From contig OU696589.1 in the NCBI GenBank assembly GCA_916048095.2, positions 2,573,448 through 2,637,447 of the forward strand: DNA of 64,000 nucleotides, read 5' to 3'. Within the stretch, counting starts at the first letter, position 1; every line of letters starts with the position of its first letter. The notes beneath the pieces were generated by a model. It was not told the DNA's origin, did not search any database, and saw only the letters and a program-made list of their open reading frames with translations. The position numbers and the translations under genes were made by a program. Shown here piece by piece: positions 1 to 10,364 of the stretch. Source of the DNA: Sacculina carcini (taxonomy: Eukaryota > Arthropoda > Thecostraca > Sacculinidae).

Positions 1-1135
1 CGCATGCAAGCTTCTAAATTTCTACCCGAATTCACTCGTTTTACATCAAAATTTACCGCTCAATTACACTCCACCTCGTATGCATTACCTTATTCACAAC
101 ACACAATCTGCAATTCCAACCGAAATTCTGCAAAATTACTATGAATTCAAATCAACTCATTCTGATTCTACGTTCATATTCACCGACGGCTCGGTGCAGT
201 CCAACCTGTCGGCCTGTGCTGCAGTTGTACCTCGCCGTTCCATCGAAATTTCTCACCGTCTCCCAGACCACACTACTATTTTCACTGCTGAACAGTTTGC
301 CATATATCAGGCCCTTGAAATTGTCCAAACTGAAAAATTCAACCGTTCAATCATTGTCTCTGACTCGCAAACAGCAATTAAATCTCTTACAGATCCTCAC
401 AACGCTCTATCAATTAAATCGGCTACTCTCTACACTGATTTGGCATCCCAATTTGACATCTCCTTCCTATGGGTCCCCAGTCACTCCGGTATCACTGGCA
501 ACGACCTGGCCGACTCCGTTGCCAAACAGGCTTTACAACACACACACATCACCTATCCTCCGCTATCCCCATCCGATCTCATGAATTCTCTTTCTCACCG
601 CGTCTCCTCCTACTGTCTTGATACCATGCCTTATCCATCAGCACCTTTCTCTCATCAGTCTAGGCATTACATCACACGCGGCCACAAAGATCCTCCGTGT
701 CACCGCCGACTACACACAGCCCTCACCAGACTCCGCATCGGACACACTCTTCTAACACACAGCCACATCTTTCGACACAATCCTCCTGCACTATGCGCCA
801 TATGCAGCACCACGCTCGACATACAACACGTTCTGCTCCACTGTCCCAAATACAGAACTCAACGTCACCTCCTATTACACAGCTTTCCGCAAAATACATC
901 CATATCTCTGGATCTACTTCTGTACAACCCTAGATATGTTCCTCACACCTTGAAGTTCTTGACAGACACAGGACTCACAAATCAAATATGATTACTTCAG
1001 AAAATTGTCATCACTGCAAATTGTCTACAATAAGTAATATATCACTTTCTCTGATTTATTTTCCTTTCTCTGATTTATTTTCCTATGCTTCTTTCTTGAT
1101 TGAAAAAAAAAATCACAAAAAAAAAAAAAAAAAAA
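1..1135 (+). mobile_element. 3' portion of an I-group-like LINE, cut by window edge
   Basis: Non-LTR retrotransposon that enters from the left window edge. It keeps the C-terminal RNase H part of ORF2 and a short 3' untranslated region, then ends in A-rich runs at 1103-1112 and 1117-1135. RNase H downstream of the reverse transcriptase is typical of I-superfamily LINEs (I, R1, Outcast and relatives). The I-like LINE at 20.5-24.8 kb lacks this part, so whether the two are one family cannot be judged here. No target-site duplication can be checked because the 5' end is outside the window. Confidence 0.8.
2..991 (+). CDS. LINE ORF2 C-terminus: RNase H domain plus zinc-knuckle-like tail (partial)
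   Basis: The frame is open to the left edge, so the protein is truncated by the window and the ATG at 80 is internal. RNase HI hydrolyses RNA in RNA:DNA hybrids during reverse transcription. The active-site residues are visible in order: D in FTDGS, E in TAEQFAIYQAL, D in VSDSQTAI, and the closing D in NDLADSVA. A Cys-His cluster follows (CAICSTTLDIQHVLLHCP), as is common at the C-terminus of I- and R1-type LINEs. No stop or frameshift is seen over about 330 codons, so this copy is fairly recent. A cellular RNase H1 is unlikely because there is no hybrid-binding domain and the Cys-rich tail is LINE-like. Confidence 0.85.
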   Translation, partial: ACKLLNFYPNSLVLHQNLPLNYTPPRMHYLIHNTQSAIPTEILQNYYEFKSTHSDSTFIFTDGSVQSNLSACAAVVPRRSIEISHRLPDHTTIFTAEQFAIYQALEIVQTEKFNRSIIVSDSQTAIKSLTDPHNALSIKSATLYTDLASQFDISFLWVPSHSGITGNDLADSVAKQALQHTHITYPPLSPSDLMNSLSHRVSSYCLDTMPYPSAPFSHQSRHYITRGHKDPPCHRRLHTALTRLRIGHTLLTHSHIFRHNPPALCAICSTTLDIQHVLLHCPKYRTQRHLLLHSFPQNTSISLDLLLYNPRYVPHTLKFLTDTGLTNQI

Positions 1136-1739
1136 CGCCGTTGCGTCATGTATCTGTTTTTATTTCTCACTATGAACTCAATTCAATTATATCTTCATTT
1201 CAACAAATATCTAGTATCTGTACATATAAGGATAATCGTATTACTGCTCTAGATATTCCCTCTAACTTGAGTTATTTTTATAGCTTTAGGTTAAGGCAAC
1301 ACGAGTAGCATGCATCTATGATGCTTGTGTAACAAAAGAGTTGCATTGTGTGATCCCTGCATCTGAGCCTAACCTGTGCTATATGCAGTAACCAATAACA
1401 ACAACAACAACAACAACATGTGTCGTGTATATGCATTTGAGCCTTGACTGTGCTACGTGCAGTATCCAAGAAAAGTGTATCGGTGTGTTTCACAGTGAGC
1501 TTGTATATTCATATTTGATAGCAACTGTATTTTTCATTAATACGCTAGTTTAGTTTTATGGTAGTATTGATGTTGAACCGGCAGCCCCACGAACACCAGT
1601 GGGGCTGTTACATGTTGAAGTTTACCTCTGCATTATAGCTTTTTTCCAATTAAAATCCTACTTTAGCTTGGTTATGGCGGTTATTATAATAATGATGTTA
1701 TTGGTGAATGAGCTGGCAACCTTATTTTACGTATTGTTT
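1136..1739. repeat. LINE-tail debris with a 74-bp imperfect tandem duplication
   Basis: No gene. Two related units starting near 1358 and 1432 share the pattern tgcat-tgagcc...gtgct-ngtgcagta-cca, 74 bp apart, with a (CAA)n run at about 1396-1418 between them. The (AAC)n run resembles the 3' tails of the LINEs seen later (19616-19643, 3659-3676). A short hairpin (CAGCCCCAC / GTGGGGCTG, 1582-1607) lies just before the next LINE. The rest is unrecognised. Confidence 0.5.
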
Positions 1740-3676
1740 CCTCGCCACACCAAACTACCACCTACCACCACCTCCCTATGCAAATTATCATCCTTTTCTC
1801 ATCTTGAAATTTATGACTTCTCATCTCTCCTCTTCTCCCGTAAATTTCTCTCGTCTCCTCCTGATCCGATTAACTTCAGTATAATTGCTCCTGCTATCGA
1901 CACCCTGACTCCTTGCTCACTCCATCTCATTAACTCCTCCTTACATGGAAATTATCTTGCTGATAAGCACGCCTATGTTCGCCCTATCCCCAAGAAACCC
2001 TCGCTTGAACCTTCCTTATGCTGTAACTACCGTCCTATATCCCTCCTTAGTTTTTCCTCCAAACTCCTGGAATCTGCCATCTTTTCTCAGTTATCTCCTT
2101 TTATTTATAACGTCCTTGACATTCACCAGTCCGGATTTCGTCCTTCTCATAGGGCTGAATCTGTCCTCATCTCGGTCACTGAAGGTATTTTGTCGTCATT
2201 CTCCTTTCTAAAATCCATTCTCCTTGTCCTTGACTTAAGCTCAGCATTTGACTTTGTAGATCATGAAATTCTTATTAAAGACCTTTCTCAAATTGGTGTG
2301 TCTGATCCCGCGCTCTCCTTGCCTCGCTCCTATTTGCATAATCGTTCTTACTCTGTCCAGTTCAACTCTTCCGTCTCAAATTCGATCCCTCTTACCTCTG
2401 GTGTACCTCAAGGGTCTATCCTTGGTCCTCTTCTTTTCAATCATTATATGTCCTCTCTCTGCCCTATCCTTCGACGCTGGTCAATCCCTTTTCACATATA
2501 TGCTGATGACATCCAATTCTATATTCATTGTCCCTTTCTGACCCTGCTCTTCTGTCTGGTATACTTTCTGATATATCTTCTTGGACCTCCTCCCGTCGCC
2601 TTCTTCTGAATACTGATAAATCAGAATTTCTTGCTCTTCATCCTCCTCGTTTGTCTCCTCTATTGCCTATATCTCTCTCTTCGTCTGTTAGAAACCTTGG
2701 CATTATCTTTGATTCCTCACTTTCCTTCTCTGCCAATAGTCTTGCTACTGCTCGCATATGTCGCCTTATACTCCGCTCTCTCTATCCTATCCGTACATGC
2801 CTCGACCAGCCCTCATCTATCAAGCTTGTTCAATCACTCATCTTTTCTAGACTGGATTACTGCAGCTCGCTCCGCTTCAACTGTCCTAAATCTTCCTTGA
2901 AAATTCTCCAGCGTGTGATAAACCAATACTGCCGTTTTGTTTTATATCCTGCTTTCTGCCGCCATACTTCTCCTTATCTATTCAAGTTCCGCTGGCTTCC
3001 TATCAAATCTAGAATTCACTTCAAAATTTGCTCCATAATCTTTAAACTGTTGCACTGTCCCACTAAACCTACGTATCTCTATGCCTTACTTTCTCACCCT
3101 GAAACCCCCTCTTCTCGACATCCTGTCCCTTTAGCCTGCCCTCGCGCTTTAAATGAGTCTGCGTGGTCTTCCAAATCTTTCTCCTTTTTCGGTCCGCGTC
3201 TTTACAACTATCTCCCCTCTCACATCACCTCATCGTTGTCCTATCGTTCATTTGCTTCTTCTCTTCGTGAATATCTTTTTGATCTATCCTTCGATCCCAC
3301 CACTCACGCCTCGACTCCTTTCGCCTCCCTCTGATATCTCTTTTATGTAGTTGTTTGTTTGATTCTGCGTTTGCGTCATGTATATAGTTGCACTTGTCCG
3401 GGAAGCCTGTGACTGTATGTTCTGCGTGCATGCATTTTGTTCCCTTGTTTTAATGTCATTACGCTGCAATCTTATACGTCCTTGTTTGTGTCCTGCTGAT
3501 GTTTCTCCTTGATTTAATCTGCGTTTTATTTTGTTGTTTTTGATCGAGCTCTTATTATCGTATTATCCCATGTTCGCATTGCCAGTATATATTTCATGTT
3601 TTTCTGCATAAGTACTCGTCTGCGCGCCTATGATGATGGGCGCTATACCAAATACACACTGTTGTTGTTGTTGTTA
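1740..3676 (+). mobile_element. 5'-truncated CR1/L2-like LINE
   Basis: Non-LTR retrotransposon copy with reverse transcriptase and C-terminal domain but no endonuclease, which is the usual outcome of incomplete target-primed reverse transcription. The 3' end has the family-specific terminus GCGCTATACC-AAATACA followed by (TGT)n at about 3659-3676. The same kind of terminus ends the LINE pieces at 19616-19680 (minus) and near 60330-60373 (plus), so these probably belong to one superfamily. Motifs LGIIFDSSLSF, LDYCSSL and YLPSHI are typical of the CR1/L2/Daphne group. Confidence 0.8.
1741..3334 (+). pseudogene. CR1/L2-like LINE reverse transcriptase, one frameshift
   Basis: The reverse transcriptase is read in two frames that switch near 2530. 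The first frame (to about 2540) carries YRPISLLS, GFRPSHRAESVL, the catalytic LDLSSAFDFVDH, GVPQGSILGPLLF and the YADD box. The second frame (from about 2528 to 3334) carries the thumb and C-terminal motifs. The reverse transcriptase copies LINE RNA at the nicked target. The frameshift and loss of the endonuclease domain make this copy inactive. The protein start lies upstream of the truncation, so the ATG at 1599 is not a real start. Confidence 0.8.
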
Positions 3677-3737
3677 TTGGATGCGAACAGTGTTTAGACA
3701 CATAGCACTTGGGTTTACGGTTCATGGTCGCCTATCT

Positions 3738-3738
<1 letters not shown>

Positions 3739-3789
<51 letters not shown>
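3739..3789. repeat. (TA)n microsatellite
   Basis: About 50 bp of uninterrupted TA dinucleotide between 3739 and 3789, just beyond the LINE 3' end. Confidence 0.95.
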
Positions 3790-3791
<2 letters not shown>

Positions 3792-4256
3792 CGAAATAAG
3801 CTGAATAAGTGCTGTTATATGTTGATTTTAATTTTGAAAGCGTATGTGCATTGTGCGCGTGTACACGTCCTGCTAAATGATATTTATGATGAAATGTGTC
3901 TTCCTAGAGGTTCTGGTGCATCACGTGGCTCTAGCGTAGGTTAAATAGCTGCTGTAGTGAACTGATAGCTACCAGCAAAAGCCCAATTCAGCACAGATAT
4001 ATTACTGAACTCTGGAAACACAGCGGATATGTTGAGAAGACGCGCGCGCCGAAAACAAACAATTGAAGGCGACGGTGAGAATTTGACCACAACTCACCCA
4101 TCATCCTTACTATAAATCAAAGTATTTAAAGTAAACAAGGGTACATTATTCGGAAACACAAATAATCAAACTTCCACCAATATTTCTATAGTTTATCCGA
4201 GAACAACACACGCCTTAATATACGATCAGAAATTGTCAGGCGTTTATGGGACATTG
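3790..4256. other. No recognisable gene
   Basis: About 470 bp of AT-rich sequence between the TA repeat and the 5' LTR. No long open frame, RNA gene or repeat was recognised. It ends with ACAT (4253-4256), the left copy of the LTR element's target-site duplication. Confidence 0.6.
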
Positions 4257-4571
4257 TAGCATAACTCATATAGCACTTCATTACTCACAACTATGTCCCA
4301 AAAAACACGCACACCACACACGTACATACCGTTTCATTCAGCTGCAAATTTAGCACACCGTGTGATTCACGCATACACACAGACACACAAACACCTACGT
4401 GTATGCAAGATAATGTCACACATTGGAGCCTAGAAATATAGCTATTTATGTACACGGATTATTCACTGCTGATTTTACTGTGCATATATAAGCCGCTGTT
4501 TGGAATCAATGGAGGACTTGACTTATTTGACTTGACTTGACCGATCGTGTTTATCGTCATTAGAGTTAACA
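4257..4571 (+). repeat. 5' LTR of the CsRn1-type element
   Basis: 315 bp, beginning TGTAGCATAACTC and ending TTAACA. It matches the 3' LTR at 7719-8036 with scattered substitutions. A TATATAAG box near 4487 is the likely start signal. The poly(A) signal present in the other LTR (AATAAA near 7972) is changed here to AATGGA. Confidence 0.92.
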
Positions 4572-4572
4572 T

Positions 4573-4590
4573 TGGTGACCCCGACGTGAT
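4573..4590 (+). other. Primer-binding site, tRNA-Trp type
   Basis: TGGTGACCCCGACGTGAT lies one base after the 5' LTR and is the complement of the 3' end of metazoan tRNA-Trp including CCA. tRNA-Trp priming is characteristic of the CsRn1 group. Confidence 0.88.
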
Positions 4591-4645
4591 GCACGCGGTA
4601 CATATATCGGTCTCTCATTACTGGTAAGTCGAACGACATCTCACA

Positions 4646-5260
4646 ATGACCAGTACAGCAGAAACACACAGCATACCTGTTGGACTTCCGCCAGTATTCT
4701 ACGCAGACGATATTGATATCTGGCTCATCCAACTGGACCTGTAATTCGCAAGAGCGTCCGTCACCAGACAACGCGACAAATTCCAGATCGCCGCCTCACA
4801 AATTCCAGCATATATCCTGCGAGACTATGCCGACTTGCTGCAGTCTTCAGCTGAGAACATCTACGAGCTTTTCACACAAGCGCTCAAGTCCCGTTCCGGC
4901 CAATCCGCTGCCCAACAGCTAAACAGCATCTTGGCGCAACAACAAATGGGAGACCGACGACCATCACAATTTCTGCGATACGTTCAAGATATCGCCTGCA
5001 ACTACGGTGGAGTAAAGGACAGCAACGCAGAAATTGCCCGTCACATATTTATGAACGCAATGCCAACATCAGTCCTGCCTATTCTTCAGTCGTTTCCGCC
5101 GATAACGCCGCTCGAACCACTCGCGGAAGCCTGTGATCGAATTATGAGTCTCACTGCGCATACATCTACGTCAGCAGCAATCAACACGGTTTTAACCGAT
5201 GAACGTAAGTACCGCGAACTTGAGCGCAAAATCGACGAGCTGTCTCAACAAGTTCGATAA
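4646..5260 (+). pseudogene. gag: CsRn1-type Gag (one internal stop)
   Basis: Capsid-type Gag starting at the ATG at 4646, 55 nt after the primer site. The N-terminus has the FYADDIDIWLIQLD motif typical of these Gags, then a TAA at 4742-4744 in place of a probable GAA. The same frame continues to 5260. The central helical region (residues about 60-170, containing FTQALKSRSGQSAAQQLN) and a C-terminal coiled stretch (YRELERKIDELSQQVR) are intact. Gag packages element RNA into particles. One nonsense mutation is the only damage seen. Confidence 0.8.
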
Positions 5261-5282
5261 TTAATCAGAACACACATAGACA

Positions 5283-5661
5283 GTGAGAGATCGCAGCGCA
5301 GATCAAAATATCCACAACCCAAGATACCGCACGTCTTCTCAGCGTAGATACGCCCATGTTGCGCCTGCAGACGCTGACGACATCTGTTGGTATCATCGTA
5401 AGTTTGGCAGCAAATCCACCCAATGTACATCGCCCTGCAACTGGAGAAACCCAGATGTTTCTCGGCCGGAAAACTAGTAAGGAGTGTTGTCAAGCGCTGC
5501 AGAAGCGCCCCCTGCAAAACCGCAGCAGCAACTTATTTTCGGTTTCCGACCCATCATCTGAATATAAGTTTTTGATCGACACTGGCTCGCAATTCAGCGT
5601 ACTACCGGCCACAAAGAACGACGGCAAGAATGGTCCAATTGGCTACCAATTGCTCGCTGCA
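5283..5661 (+). pseudogene. CHCC zinc motif and start of retropepsin (first copy)
   Basis: Reads CWYHRKFG...CTSPCNW at about 5386-5445, the C-x3-H...C-x3-C motif found in CsRn1 elements instead of a CCHC knuckle. After a frame change the aspartic protease start FLIDTGSQFSVLPATKN follows (about 5568-5620), then the coding sequence breaks off at about 5661 where the inverted segment begins. The 5401-5661 stretch is duplicated at 6614-6872 with few differences. Confidence 0.8.
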
Positions 5662-6613
5662 TCGTTGCTTGCATCACACGCTAGGCTTATGTTGGCCTCT
5701 GGGCGTGGATATGACAAGTTTGTTGAATTCGCCAGAGCCAGCTTGCTGTCCTCGAAAGCCTGTTGCTGTGCTGCCGTCCAGCAGAGAGGCTGTTTCGACA
5801 CAATTTTTGCCATGCTGCACCATGATGTGTAGGGGTTCTAATAACGTGGCTGCATGCTGAACGAACCTATGATTAAAGTTTATCATGCCGAGGTATCGCT
5901 GTAGGTCTCTCTGTTTACGAGGCAATGGGAACTCTTTGATGGCTTGAATTCGGTCATCAGTAGGGCGCATACCTTTGTCTGATATGTGATGGCCTAGAAA
6001 ATCCATTTCAAATTTGCTGAATTCACTTTTTTCCGCGTTTATCACCACACCATATTTGTCAAGACGTTCAAATACAGCCGATAGTGTTTGTAAATGTTGT
6101 TCGAGGGTGTTTGATGCAACTAAAATGTCATCTATGTATACAAAAATGCCGTCAATTCCACGGAGCACCTCATCTATGAATCGCTGAAACGTTTGAGCGC
6201 TGTTCCTCAGACCGTATGGCATGCACACCATCTCAAAAAGTCCAAACGGAGTAGTTAAAGCCGTCTTTTTTACGTCATCAGCGTACATAGGAATTTGATT
6301 AAACGCTTTTACTAGGTCAATTTTTGTGAAAATGCATGCATTTGCGAGTACCGTGCTGAAATCGTGCAGGTGCGGTAATGGGTACCGATCTGGCAGGGTA
6401 ATTTTGTTCAAAGCTCGGTAGTCGCCACAGGGTCTCCAATCGTTTGATGTTTTTTTTGGCACCATGTGTACTGGTGAAGCGTACTCGCTATTGCTCGGTC
6501 GTGCTACCCCTGTGTCTAGCATTCGCTGAAATTCACGTTTCATAATAATTTGTTTGGCAGGGTCTACACGGCGCGGTTTAAAAAATACTGGATGGCCGTT
6601 AGTGACGATGTTT
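5662..6613 (-). pseudogene. Inverted Ty3/gypsy reverse transcriptase segment
   Basis: On the minus strand, from about 6612 down to 5674, a single open frame encodes most of a gypsy reverse transcriptase. It shows [62 protein letters not shown], the catalytic [10 protein letters not shown], and the start of the connection region ([20 protein letters not shown]). It is free of stops and belongs to the same CsRn1-type polyprotein, but it runs opposite to gag, protease and LTRs, so it cannot be translated from the element's own RNA. The open frame extends to 6768 only by running antisense through the second protease copy. Confidence 0.88.
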
Positions 6614-7046
6614 AGTTTGGCAGCAAATCCACCAAATGTACATCGCCCTGCAACTGGAGAAACCCAGATGTTTCTCGGCCGGAAAACTAGTAAGGGGGTA
6701 GTAAGCGCTGCAGAAGCGCCCCCTGCAAAACCGCAGCAGCAACTTATTTTCGATTTCCGACCCATCATCTATATATAAGTTTTTGATCGACACTGGCTCG
6801 CAATTCAGCGTACTACCGGCCACAAAGAACGACCGCAAGAATGGTCCAACTGGCTACCAATTGCTCGCTGCAAACGACACACACATCGAAACTTACGGCC
6901 AGCGCACATTAACGGTGAGTCTTGGTCTCAGACGCAACTTTTCCTGGGAATTTCTGATAGCAGACGTATCATTCGCTTTACTCGGTAGCGATTTTCTCAC
7001 GACGCACGGTTTGTTGGTAGACATGAAAAGAAAAAAAACTTTTTGA
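6614..7046 (+). pseudogene. Retropepsin region (second copy, longer)
   Basis: Second direct copy of the CHCC-protease segment, continuing further than the first. The open part (6783-7046) gives IDTGSQFSVLP, then the middle of the protease with YGQRTLTVSLGLRR, and the closing ALLGSDFLTTHGLLVDMKR motif, all typical of CsRn1 retropepsins. Catalytic D in DTG is present. After 7046 the expected reverse transcriptase does not follow, and the sequence becomes fragmentary until 7300. Confidence 0.82.
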
Positions 7047-7299
7047 TTCCACCACTAAACTGCTTACAAAAGGCATAACTTCAAGTATTTCTCCGTTGAG
7101 TCTGAATATCTCACGACCGAAAATCGACGCGTGCTATCAAGCTCTCCTAGATGAGTATCCCGGTATACTGCGGCCGAATAACCAATAAAAAATTAAACAG
7201 TACGACACATCGCACCGTCAAAACAATGATCAACCGTCGATCACATCAACAACATCAGGAGATATATTCAGCAATCATCGCCGGCGTCAGTTCGTCAGA

Positions 7300-7514
7300 A
7301 TAACAAAAAAGTGTTTGTTTATTCAGACCTGCAAACAACAAATTTCGTCATGTTACGAAAAGACGGCTACAAAGCACCGTTATCATTCCTCTACGACGGC
7401 CCATTTAAGGTGATTGCCAGAAACGAAAAAACCTTCAAAATACTCCGCAACGGTCGGCAAGAGACAGTCAGTATAGATCGATTGAAACCGGCATTCGTAG
7501 AGAATGATAGTTAG
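7300..7514 (+). pseudogene. Integrase C-terminal tail of the CsRn1-type element
   Basis: Open stretch encoding a C-terminal integrase domain: SDLQTTNFVMLRKDGYK, then LSFLYDGPFKVI and RQETVSIDRLKPAFVE, the usual end of gypsy Pol. The zinc and DDE catalytic parts of integrase are missing, so only a remnant of pol survives before the polypurine tract. Confidence 0.78.
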
Positions 7515-7704
7515 CCGTGCCGACATCTGGACATCACCAAGCGCGCTTCACTGCACAACCAAGACCACCTCTCCCATCATCAACAGCACCACCATCATCC
7601 ACATCAACGGATACGCCAACACAGAACCATACAGACCTAAAACGTTCTGCCCGCAGACGAGTGCAAACTGAATTTTACGGCATAAGAGTACCGTAAAATT
7701 TCAC

Positions 7705-7718
7705 AGTGGGGGTATGTA
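7705..7718 (+). other. Polypurine tract
   Basis: AGTGGGGGTATG directly before the 3' LTR, the expected place for plus-strand priming. Confidence 0.7.
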
Positions 7719-8036
7719 TGTAGCATAACTCATATAGCACTTCATTACTCACAACTATGTCCCAAAAAAACACGCACACAACACACGTACATACCGTTTC
7801 ATTCAGCTGCAAATTTAGCACACCGTGTGATTCACGCATACACACAGACACACAAACACGTACGTGTATGCAAGATAATATCACACATTGGAGCCTAGAA
7901 ATATAGCTATTAATGTACACGGATTATTCACCGCTGATTTTACTCTGCATATATAAGCCGCTGTTTGGAATCAATAAAGTACTCAACTTGTTTGACTTGA
8001 CTTGACCAATCGTGTTTATCGTCATAAGAGTCAACA
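7719..8036 (+). repeat. 3' LTR of the CsRn1-type element
   Basis: 318 bp matching the 5' LTR. It has a TATATAAG box near 7952 and an AATAAA poly(A) signal near 7972. It ends GTCAACA and is followed by ACAT, the right target-site duplication. Confidence 0.92.
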
Positions 8037-8382
8037 ACATAACAGAAATAGATCAACAACGGCTACGTGGAAATATGTTTTACGATGACGCTTCTGCTCT
8101 AACTCATTAATAACTAGCCACTGTCCTACATAATCGACATTGAACACACATAACCCTTGTTCTTTGCTCAATTTTCCTGACATTGTCAAGAGCTCAGCGA
8201 GCTACCAAACAGTGTCAAAAGACTGAATGTGCCGATCTCTTTGCTAGTCAATTCCAGGAAGGAATAACTGATATCGCTCATTGAATAATAACGTCGTTTA
8301 GTTGCGATATTTATTGGCTAGCATATGGTGTCATACATCCGTTATCATTGATCCGTATTAATGGCAGAATTAAACGTGTTTC
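8037..8382. other. Intron-like or intergenic, nothing recognised
   Basis: About 350 bp between the LTR element and the zinc-finger exon. If the zinc-finger exon is a 3' terminal exon, this is the end of its last intron. Confidence 0.5.
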
Positions 8383-8407
8383 TTGTTACTGCAATGTGTA
8401 TGTGTAG

Positions 8408-9327
8408 ACTGCGACTCTGCGCCTGAAGCTGTTCTGATCAATTCTGATTCGTCCGAGACGCAATCGCGTCATGTATACAGTATCCGACCACGACCTCACA
8501 AATGTGATTTGTGTGACAAGACGTTCAAGAGAAGTGACCATCTTTCCAAGCACATAATCACGCATACAGGAGAGAAGCCGTACGAATGTGTATTGTGCAA
8601 TAAGAGATACACGGTGAAACACAATCTCTTATCTCACATGGCAATTCACACAGGAGAGAAGCCGTACGAATGTGATTTGTGCAATCGAAGATTTGTTCAT
8701 AAATACGTTCTCACCAATCACATGAGATCACACACAGGAGAGAAGCCGTACGAATGTGAGTTGTGCAATCGAAGATTTGGTCATAAATACGTTCTCACCA
8801 ATCACATGAGATCACACACAGGAGAGAAGCCGTACGAATGTGTGTTGTGCAATAAGAGATTTTCCCTACGTCAGACTCTTACTGCACACATTAGAACACA
8901 CACAGGAGAGAAGCCGTACGAATGTGAGTTGTGCAATCGAAGATTTGGTCATAAATACGTTCTCACCAATCACATGAGATCACACACAGGAGAGAAGCCG
9001 TACGAATGTGTGTTGTGCAATAAGAGATTTTCCCTACGTCAGACTCTTACTGCACACATTAGAACACACACAGGAGAGAAGCCGTACGAATGTATATTGT
9101 GCAAAAAGAGATACGCGGCGAAACACAATCTCTTATCTCACATGGCAACACACACAGGAGAGAAACCGTACGAATGTGTATTGTGCAATAAGATGTTCAT
9201 TCGAAGTGATGGTCTCACCAATCATATGAGAACACATACTGGTGCGAAGCCGTTCAAGTGTGAATTGTGTGATCGGAGATTTAGGCAACGTTCTAAACTT
9301 TCAGAACACAGGAAAACACACAGGTAG
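8408..9327 (+). CDS. C2H2 zinc-finger protein, last exon with ten fingers
   Basis: The exon encodes ten tandem C2H2 fingers joined by the canonical linker TGEKPYEC, so the product is very likely a nuclear DNA-binding protein. The first finger begins HKCDLCDKTF and the last ends HRKTH just before the TAG stop. Fingers 4-5 and 6-7 are a perfect or near-perfect 168-bp tandem duplication, and finger 3 is almost the same as 4 and 6. There is no in-frame ATG before the second finger, and an in-frame stop lies at 8371. The sequence at 8384-8407 ends TGTGTATGTGTAG and looks like a splice acceptor, so I start the exon at 8408 and expect 5' exons outside the readable region. No KRAB, BTB or SCAN domain is visible. 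Confidence 0.85.
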
Positions 9328-10364
9328 ATAAATGTACATGTGTGATGTGAACGATGTCTACACAAGTGTGAATAGTGAATGTACAGATGTGATGGGAGAA
9401 TATATTGCATTGCACATGATACTACGTGCTGTAAGTCTCACAAAATATTCATACAAATATTACTTGTGTTGCAAGGATTTGCATGGAGTTTTCAATGCAT
9501 GTGGAAGCGCATACTGTAAATGAACTTCGATGATGATGATGCAGATGCATACTGCAGATGCCGGCGTCTTCCTCTTTTCGGTTTCGTCCTTGCTTGTGCC
9601 TGGCTGTGAATATATATTGTCATCCTGTCACCAGCCTTCGTTTTTTGGCCTCGCTCGCTATCTACACCGTCGCTAATATCTTACAGCACGCTGCATAACT
9701 TGAACTCCACTTTAAAACATTGTATGACGAACTGTACTTAATTTGAGTTCTGTTTTGAGTTGAGAGCAGGGCCATCGTTTACTATTTATGTTGATATACG
9801 TATACGAGTACAGTACTACGAGTATACATACGTATACTCGTATGTTGATGTGTAATGCGTGATGTATATATATACTATGCCTGTGCGCCCCTTAAACACT
9901 AATTATAATAATATTAATTAGAATTAGTATATGATGGCAATTATCATAATGTATACTATAACTGCCGATCGCATCACAGTCCATTATAATGATCCCTTGC
10001 TGTTGCTCGTATTCATGCTGAAAATGTAGGCGCCATGATGATTTGTCGTCATTCGTGAAACATCAGTTATATTTGCCAATATTTCTTTCATACATGTTTT
10101 GAATGTTGCTGTTCACACACACTTACTATATTAAGGCAGGCTCTTGTGGTTAATTTGAGTGGTTTTGGTGCGAGCACAGAATGTTTGCAGAGGTATTTTT
10201 GCGAAACAGTCAGCAAACAACCGTGATAAGTGTGTATCATTGTGGTTCTTGTCGTTATTCTATCATTTTTCTTCGAGTGGATTAGTTTTGCAAGCCGACA
10301 GAATGCCGGATCTCACACAAACAGATGTGATCTTGTTCAAGCGTCACACCCAGTGAGCTTTGTT
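9328..10364. other. Intergenic, nothing recognised
   Basis: Contains the 3' untranslated region of the zinc-finger gene (no clear AATAAA), a palindromic stretch of CGTATACGAGTA-type units at about 9795-9850, and TATA-rich sequence near 9866-9960. No convincing open frame. Confidence 0.5.

Larger units (their letters stand above)
4257..8036 (+). mobile_element. CsRn1-type Ty3/gypsy LTR retrotransposon, internally rearranged
   Basis: Two LTRs (4257-4571 and 7719-8036) bound the element, and ACAT occurs on both sides (4253-4256, 8037-8040) as a 4-bp target-site duplication. Placement in the CsRn1 group rests on three things: a primer-binding site matching tRNA-Trp, a CHCC (not CCHC) zinc motif downstream of gag, and the protease sequence. 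Inside, about 260 bp covering the CHCC motif and protease start occurs twice in direct orientation (5401-5661 and 6614-6872). The reverse transcriptase between them reads on the opposite strand. RNase H and the integrase core are absent. It cannot be autonomous. Confidence 0.9.

Noticed and set aside
1582..1607. GC hairpin as a transcription terminator or histone-type stem-loop
   Set aside because: The sequence does not match the histone stem-loop and no gene ends there.
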